NCBI GenBank assembly: GCA_026393275.1 | Contig: JAPLAM010000078.1 | Span: 1-64,000, forward strand | Length of the DNA stretch: 64,000 nucleotides | Direction of reading: 5' to 3' | DNA from: Arthrobacter sp. | Lineage (GTDB): Bacteria > Actinomycetota > Actinomycetes > Actinomycetales > Micrococcaceae | Shown here: piece after piece, positions 59,130-64,000 of the stretch | How the letters are laid out: each line of letters starts with the position of its first letter | Numbering within the stretch: position 1 is the first letter of the stretch | Made by a program: the position numbers and the translations under genes | Notes under the pieces: generated by a model | The model's input: the letters and a program-made list of their open reading frames with translations, nothing else | What the model was told of the DNA's origin: nothing | Databases searched by the model: none

Positions 59130-60530
59130 CGGGACTGTCTCATTAACGGTGTATCCGGCAGTTTCCTTTAGTAGTTTTCAGCTGCCGGGAATCGGTCGCT
59201 GAAAGTGATGGCGAAGGCGTTCAAAGCGGGCTTCCAACGCACAGCCCATCGGGTCTTGCCGGCACCGGTCGGATCGAGGGATCGGGTGACCAGATACAGG
59301 CACTTTAGCGCGGCCTGCTCGGTCGGGAAATGACCCCGGGCCTTGACGGCGCGCCGGTACCTGGCGTTCAGGGATTCGATCGCGTTGGTCGAGCAGATCA
59401 CGCGGCGGATTTCCACGTCGTAGTCCAGGAACGGGATGAACTCCTCCCACGCGTTCTCCCACAGCCGCACGATCGCCCCGTATTTCCTGCCCCACCGCTC
59501 CGTGAGCTCCTCAAACGCCGCCCGCGCGGCCGCGGCATTCGGCGCCGTGTAAATGGGCTTCACATCGCGTTTGAGCGCGTCCCAGTCCTTCTTCGAGGCC
59601 AGCCTGAAGGTGTTCGGGATCAGGTGGATAATGCATGTCTGCACGGTCGTCAGCGGCCACACATTCGTCACGACTTCGGGCAGGCCCTTGAGCCCGTCGC
59701 AGACCAGGAAGAACGTGTCCTTCACGCCGCGGTTCTTGATGTCAGTGAGAACGCTCATCCAGAACTTCGCGCCCTCACCGCCGGTCCCGGCCCACAGACC
59801 CAGGATGTCCTTCTCCCCGTCCAGGGTGACGCCGATGGCGGCGTAGATCGGCCGGTTGGCGACCTGCCCGTCGCAGATCTTCACGACAATGGCGTCGATG
59901 AAGATCGCAGCGTAGACCTCGTCTACGGCCGGTTCTGCCAGGCCGCCATCTCCTCCAACACCCTGTCGGTGATCCGCGAGACCGTCTCCTTCGACACGGA
60001 CGCACCATAGATCTCGGCGAAGTGCGCACTGATCTCGCCTGTTGTCAGGCCCTTCGCGTACAGCGAGAAGACCATCTCGTCCACACCATTCAGCCGGCGC
60101 TGGCGCTTCTTGACGATGACCGGCTCGAACGTGCCGGCCCGGTCCCGCGGCACGTCCACCTCCACGGGGCCGGTCGTCTCCGTCAGCACCGTTTTCGGGC
60201 GGACCCCGTTGCGGGAGTTCGCGGTCTGCTTCCCGGCCGCGTCGTGCTTTTCATATCCGAGGTGCTCGGTCATTTCCTCGTCGAGCGCGGTCTCTATGAC
60301 GGTCTTCGTGAGCTGCTTGAGCAGCCCGTCCGGACCGGTCAGGGACAGGCCCTGTTCCTTCGCCATCCTGACCAGTTCGCGGGCAGCATCGACCTCGGAT
60401 ATTTCTGTCTTCTTCTCAGCGGTTTTCGTACTCGGCACAGCCTCAAGTGTTGCGGCCATATCGGGCTCCTTCCCGCCAGGCTTACCGCCTGGCGTGTCGA
60501 GCCGGATACACCGTTAATTCCACAGTCCCG
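59130..60530 (-). mobile_element. IS256-family insertion sequence with inverted repeats
   Basis: The left end CGGGACTGTCTCATTAACGG continues as tgtatccggc (59130-59159). It matches the complement of the right end (60501-60530), with about 27 of 30 bases the same. The element is about 1.4 kb and carries one frameshifted transposase. I see no matching 8-base target duplication, which suggests a rearrangement after insertion or an old insertion. Confidence 0.85.
59168..60459 (-). pseudogene. IS256-family transposase, frameshifted
   Basis: The first part, from ATG 60459, reads ARELVRMAKEQGLSLTGPDG, then TEHLGYEKHDAAGKQTANSR and GLTTGEISAHFAEIYGASVS, ending EEMAAWQNRP at the stop near 59923. The second frame continues VDEVYAAIFIDAIVVKICDG, then DILGLWAGTGGEGAKFWMSV, then ICSTNAIESLNARYRRAVKA. 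A single missing base at the junction (expected ccgctagac, found ccgtagac) breaks it. The catalytic DDE residues lie in the second frame, so the protein is probably not made. Confidence 0.88.
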
Positions 60531-60654
60531 ATGTGGAGGCTCTTAAAGCCCGAGCCCGCGCGGGCGCACGCTGACGCGACTGGATGTGGAATCTGACGGA
60601 GGGCAGGGCGATCGCGGCATGCTGGAGGACGCGGACGGTCGCGGCGGCTCGGCG

Positions 60655-61629
60655 TCACTTGAGCATGTCCCTCATGACTGTTGCGTTCCTGTCGTTGTCC
60701 GTCAGTGGGGCGAGGCCCCAGAGGCTTTCTATGGTGTGCAGCAGGGAATAGTGGTCGAACGCAGCATCCGATTTATATGCCTTCTTGGCGGCAGGCCCGG
60801 CGAAGATTGCTGAGACTTTGTTGCTGTTGTCATCGCCTTCGTCCCAAACGATGACCAGCAGTGAATTCTGCGTCGTGAAGGCCGGCGAGGCCAGGATTTT
60901 AGGAACTTGTCGCGACAGCCACGCGTCGCCGGTCGATACCGGGCAGTCGTGCATGTCGCTGCACATGTTGGGGCTGATGAACACATAATTCGGGAGGCCC
61001 GAGGCGGACTTCAGGTCCTCACCCAGCTGCGTGAAAGGAACGACATGCGCCGCACACGAGGGCTTATCGTCGGTGACACCGGGATAGTAGATGAATGGAT
61101 TGTGCTTCGCCGCGTACCTACCGGAGTCCTTTGCCGAACAGGGAGCGGGCATGTCCTCGGCGTACATCTTCCAGCTTCGCCCTGACTGCCCGGTCCGGTC
61201 CGCAATATTCGGTACGCGTGCCGTGCAATTGGCACTTGGGTTGCAGTCATCCGTGATGCCGGCGTTGGTGCCGCTGGTCAGGGCCAGGTAATTGGGCAGG
61301 CTCGGGTGTGTCACCGCCTGGTAGTTGGCCGCCAGTGCATAGTCGGCGGCCAATTTGTTGATGTACGGGGCATCGCCGTTGCCGATGATGGCCTGTGAAG
61401 GCTTGTTTTCCTCAACAATGATGACGACGTGATCCAGCGCACCCGGAGTCACCGCAACAGCGGAGGCGCTCCGTGACGAGATGGGGGCGGGCTCCGAGGG
61501 GCTATTGACGAAAGCCGAGGGGGAGGAAGTCCGGCCGGCGTCGGGCGGCGGAGAACTGCATCCCGCCGTGAACAGCCCCAACGTAAAAAATCCAGTTGCC
61601 AGAACAAATGAACCGCTCTTCTTGTTCAT
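60655..61629 (-). CDS. Secreted lipoprotein phosphoesterase (acid phosphatase/phospholipase C family)
   Basis: A 324-residue protein. An N-terminal signal peptide ends in a lipobox (LFTAGCSS, Cys about residue 24), followed by a Ser/Pro-rich linker. The PF04185 phosphoesterase domain follows: HVVIIVEENKPSQAIIGNGD, then HPSLPNYLALTSGTNAG, then PNMCSDMHDCPVSTGDAWLS and VIVWDEGDDNSNKVSAIFAG. These provide the usual metal-binding Glu/Asn/Asp/His set. It acts outside the membrane on phosphate esters. ATG 61629 is used; GTG 61632 is also possible. Confidence 0.88.
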   Translation of the reverse strand: MNKKSGSFVLATGFFTLGLFTAGCSSPPPDAGRTSSPSAFVNSPSEPAPISSRSASAVAVTPGALDHVVIIVEENKPSQAIIGNGDAPYINKLAADYALAANYQAVTHPSLPNYLALTSGTNAGITDDCNPSANCTARVPNIADRTGQSGRSWKMYAEDMPAPCSAKDSGRYAAKHNPFIYYPGVTDDKPSCAAHVVPFTQLGEDLKSASGLPNYVFISPNMCSDMHDCPVSTGDAWLSRQVPKILASPAFTTQNSLLVIVWDEGDDNSNKVSAIFAGPAAKKAYKSDAAFDHYSLLHTIESLWGLAPLTDNDRNATVMRDMLK

Positions 61630-62103
61630 CACCAGATGCTAGCGGCAGGGCTTCCACCCCGCCACTGCTAATTGGCTTTCAGAACGTCGGGGGAGCAGCA
61701 AAGTCGCAACCCGCTCCGAGCCCTGCAGCTAGCTGAGCCCAAGTCGAACGATTCCCTAGTGCGTGCCGAGGGCGGAGCCCGATTTGGTTTCGTTGAACGA
61801 CGTCGACGCAGCCAGATCAACGTGATGAAGACCGCCAAGGTGCGTGATGACGATTATCAACCCGGGGAGGCCGGACTCCTGCGGTTGGACCGGGGCGAAG
61901 GAATGGATGGAGCGGCGTTGTGAAGAGCGGGGAAGCTGCACCGTCTGTGTGCCCGGCTATCCCAAAGGTTGAATCGATGTTCCCGCCGCCCTGCTGGCGG
62001 CGCAACGGGCCAGCCCGCTTGCACAGGAGGCACACAGTCCCTGTCCATGTGATTCACAATCCGGGCTCGCAGACTAAGGGCAACAACGATGAAGGGACTT
62101 GCC
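61630..62103. other. Intergenic stretch of about 470 bases
   Basis: No recognised gene. Frames on both strands give low-complexity or unrecognisable peptides. The region should hold the divergent promoters of the phosphoesterase and the HtrA-like protease. Confidence 0.4.
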
Positions 62104-63543
62104 ATGTTTGACAGCGACGGCGATCCGGCGGCGCTTGGGCCAGTGACGCCGCGGCCAGGGACGTCATCCCCTTTCGCCGGGCCGCCCTTTCCCGGCGCAC
62201 CCGGCCCAACTCCTGACACCGGGGATACGCCATGGCTGAACCAGGCCCGCTTCGCTGGCCCCGATCGGGGCTCGCACAGGTCCTCCTACGCCGGGCACCC
62301 GGACGGTCAGGCACCCCGCGCAGGCCAGACGCGGAGCACCTTTGGTGTTCCGGTGCTGGTTGGCGCTATGTTGGCTGCCGGGCTGCTCGGCGGTGTCACG
62401 GCGGCCGGCGCCGGTACGCTGCTGGCGTCGCAGGCCGCATCGCCCGCCGTCTCCAGCGCGCCGTCGACCGCGCAGGTCATCGTGAACAGCACCGATAACG
62501 TCGCGTCGGTGTCAGCGGCGGCGAAGAAGGCCTCTCCGAGCGTGGTGACGATCTCGGCCGCTTCGGGCACCGCCGGGGGAACCGGGTCCGGGATTATCCT
62601 GGACGGGCAGGGCCACATTCTGACCAACACCCACGTGGTGACCCTGGACGGGCAGTCCGCCAATGCGACGATCGAGGTCCGCACCAACGACGGCAAGGTC
62701 TATCCGGGCACGATCGTGGGAACCGACCCCCTGTCCGACCTGGCCGTGATCAAGGTCGACGCACCCGACCTCGTGCCCGCGGCCCTCGGCGACTCCTCGA
62801 AGGTCAACGTCGGCGACACGGCCGTCGCGATCGGTGCGCCGCTGGGGCTGCAGGGCACCGTCACGGACGGAATCGTCTCGGCATTGAGCAGAACCATCAG
62901 CATCGCCTCTTCCGCCGTACCCGACACGAGCGGCCAGGCCGGGAGCGGTTCAAACGGGAGCAACGGGCGCCGTTACCGCTACGCCCCGCCGAACGGTTCC
63001 GGGAACGGCGCCGCGGCGGCCTCGTCGGACATCAGCATCAATGTCCTGCAGACGGACACTGCGATTAATCCCGGAAACTCCGGCGGCCCCCTGTTGAACG
63101 CCGCCGGGGAGGTGCTGGGCGTTAACGTTGCCATCGCCTCGGCCGGGGCCACGACGGCCGGTGCGCAGTCCGGGAACATCGGTGTCGGGTTCTCCATCCC
63201 GATCAATGACGCTAAGCGCATTTCCCAGGAAATCATCGCCAACGGATCCGCGACCCACGGCCAGCTCGGCGCGAATGTGGCGCCCAAGGCGGCCGGGACC
63301 GGGTCGCAGTTCACCGTGGGCGCTGAGGTGAGCGGTGTCACCGCCGGATCCGCCGCCGAGAAAGCCGGCCTCCGAAGCGGTGACGTGATCACAGCAATTG
63401 ATGGCCGGGCCGTTCAGGACGCGGAGGAGCTAACCGCAGCTGTGCGGGAACACCCTGCGGGGGCCACCGTGAAGGTCACCCTGCTGCGTGGCGGCAAGGA
63501 TCAACAAATCGATGTCACCCTCGGAGCCGCACCGAAAGCATGA
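62104..63543 (+). CDS. HtrA/DegP-like S1C serine protease with PDZ domain
   Basis: 479 residues from ATG 62104 (GAAGGGAC site). A Pro/Gly-rich cytoplasmic N-terminus is followed by one membrane helix (about residues 79-103) and an extracytoplasmic trypsin-like domain. The triad is His177 (ILTNTHVV), Asp212 (PLSDLAVIKVD) and Ser326 (NPGNSGGPLLN). A Gly/Ser/Asn-rich insert with RRYRYAPPN splits the domain near residue 285. One C-terminal PDZ (GSAAEKAGLRSGDVITAIDG) binds substrate tails. It is a membrane-anchored envelope quality-control protease. Confidence 0.93.
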   Translation: MFDSDGDPAALGPVTPRPGTSSPFAGPPFPGAPGPTPDTGDTPWLNQARFAGPDRGSHRSSYAGHPDGQAPRAGQTRSTFGVPVLVGAMLAAGLLGGVTAAGAGTLLASQAASPAVSSAPSTAQVIVNSTDNVASVSAAAKKASPSVVTISAASGTAGGTGSGIILDGQGHILTNTHVVTLDGQSANATIEVRTNDGKVYPGTIVGTDPLSDLAVIKVDAPDLVPAALGDSSKVNVGDTAVAIGAPLGLQGTVTDGIVSALSRTISIASSAVPDTSGQAGSGSNGSNGRRYRYAPPNGSGNGAAAASSDISINVLQTDTAINPGNSGGPLLNAAGEVLGVNVAIASAGATTAGAQSGNIGVGFSIPINDAKRISQEIIANGSATHGQLGANVAPKAAGTGSQFTVGAEVSGVTAGSAAEKAGLRSGDVITAIDGRAVQDAEELTAAVREHPAGATVKVTLLRGGKDQQIDVTLGAAPKA

Positions 63544-64000
63544 CGACCGGCCCCGGCAGCCGTTCAGTTCCCGCTCGCCCGCCCGGGAGACCCCGGCGTC
63601 TCAGCCAGGCTCTCCCACCGGGCGGGCAGGCAACCCCGTTTCCGGGGGCGCTGACCGGGACGGTCGGCGCAGGCGTGCTGGCGCGGGCGCACGAGTTGGG
63701 GAAGGTCTCCGGGTTTCGGGATTCGGGTTCCGGTGGCCGGACGAGGACGCGGGCCGGTGCGGCGTCCGCTTGTCCGGTCGCTGCATCCGCCGTGATCGAA
63801 GCGTTCACGGCGGTGGTGCCTTCGATATGCGCGGGCGGCACCGAGGAACAGCGTGCGGCGTCATTCTGATATTTTCCGCCCGGCACATTGGCCTGATCCC
63901 GCTGTAGTGTGGCGGTGTGGGGCGGCCGCATTGAGCGCGTTTCTCGGTTCGTTTCGCTGTCCAAGGCCTCCACCCGAGTCCTTGGACCCGGGTTTGACCG
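63544..64000. other. Window end, no recognised gene; hairpin after the protease
   Basis: GCCCGCCCGG (63577-63586) pairs with CCGGGCGGGC (63618-63627) and may end protease transcription, though no T tract follows. The remaining bases hold no recognisable gene. Confidence 0.4.

Noticed and set aside
59923..60459. Programmed -1 frameshift in the IS256-family transposase
   Set aside because: The family normally uses a single frame, and the junction has no slippery heptamer; a simple base loss explains it better.
1..64000. CRISPR array or rRNA operon
   Set aside because: No regularly spaced short repeats and no rRNA-like sequence were found. The four-copy repeat is dispersed over tens of kilobases.

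Overview
The window is high-GC actinobacterial DNA, most like Arthrobacter or Pseudarthrobacter. This rests on codon use, a TIGR03086 mycothiol-type domain, a DUF5058 operon, an HtrA protease and many MFS/SDR catabolic genes. The genus is inferred from general resemblance, because no marker gene or rRNA is present. It looks like an accessory, catabolic and recombination-prone stretch: dense operons alternate with IS elements, broken genes and a dispersed repeat.

1-5.3 kb is a small conflict island. It holds an IS1081-like IS256-family end, a TOTE-type primase-helicase and a HigBA-like toxin-antitoxin pair, bracketed by two direct copies of a ~134-bp repeat. Each copy starts with a near-perfect palindrome and ends in a tRNA-Leu-like 3' end. 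Two more copies lie at 35.1 kb and 55.5 kb; the last abuts a broken Doc/Fic toxin gene.

5.3-15 kb carries an SDR, a SnoaL-like protein, a YceI protein and a DUF981-like membrane protein. It also has a DUF5058/partner/M20-amidohydrolase operon with a two-HTH Lrp-like regulator, and a phosphatidylserine-decarboxylase-like enzyme.

15-35 kb is the most interesting region. Two MFS/MarR/dehydrogenase modules share TTTAC-type palindromes. They precede a tightly overlapping six-gene operon (30.5 to 23.2 kb, minus strand): BCCP, biotin carboxylase, an atypical HMGL-type carboxyltransferase, a HAD phosphatase, and two proteins matching the subunit plan of phenylphosphate synthase (His-domain PpsA-like plus ATP-grasp PpsB-like). 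Next to it are an IclR regulator, a divergent MFS transporter and an acetoacetyl-CoA synthetase. I propose an ATP- and biotin-dependent ketone-activation pathway: ketone to enol phosphate, to beta-keto acid, to beta-ketoacyl-CoA. This is inference, but the carboxyltransferase has lost the residues expected to hold pyruvate.

35-40 kb is a graveyard of gene fragments (AI-2E transporter, GH63-like glucosidase, GMC oxidoreductase, pyruvate kinase) among intact YbhB, TspO and SDR genes. 40-50.4 kb is a seven-gene minus-strand catabolic operon (FAD oxidoreductase, CoA-transferase, enoyl-CoA hydratase, DapA-like lyase, SDR, aldehyde dehydrogenase, ferredoxin). It is followed by a cupin-XRE regulator and a divergent MHS transporter plus cytidine-deaminase-like gene behind a structured leader.

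50.4-64 kb holds housekeeping-like small operons: YciI; SRPBCC/ArsR sets; LysE; ArsR-AHSA1-hydrolase; a frameshifted IS256-family element; a secreted phosphoesterase; and an HtrA-type protease.
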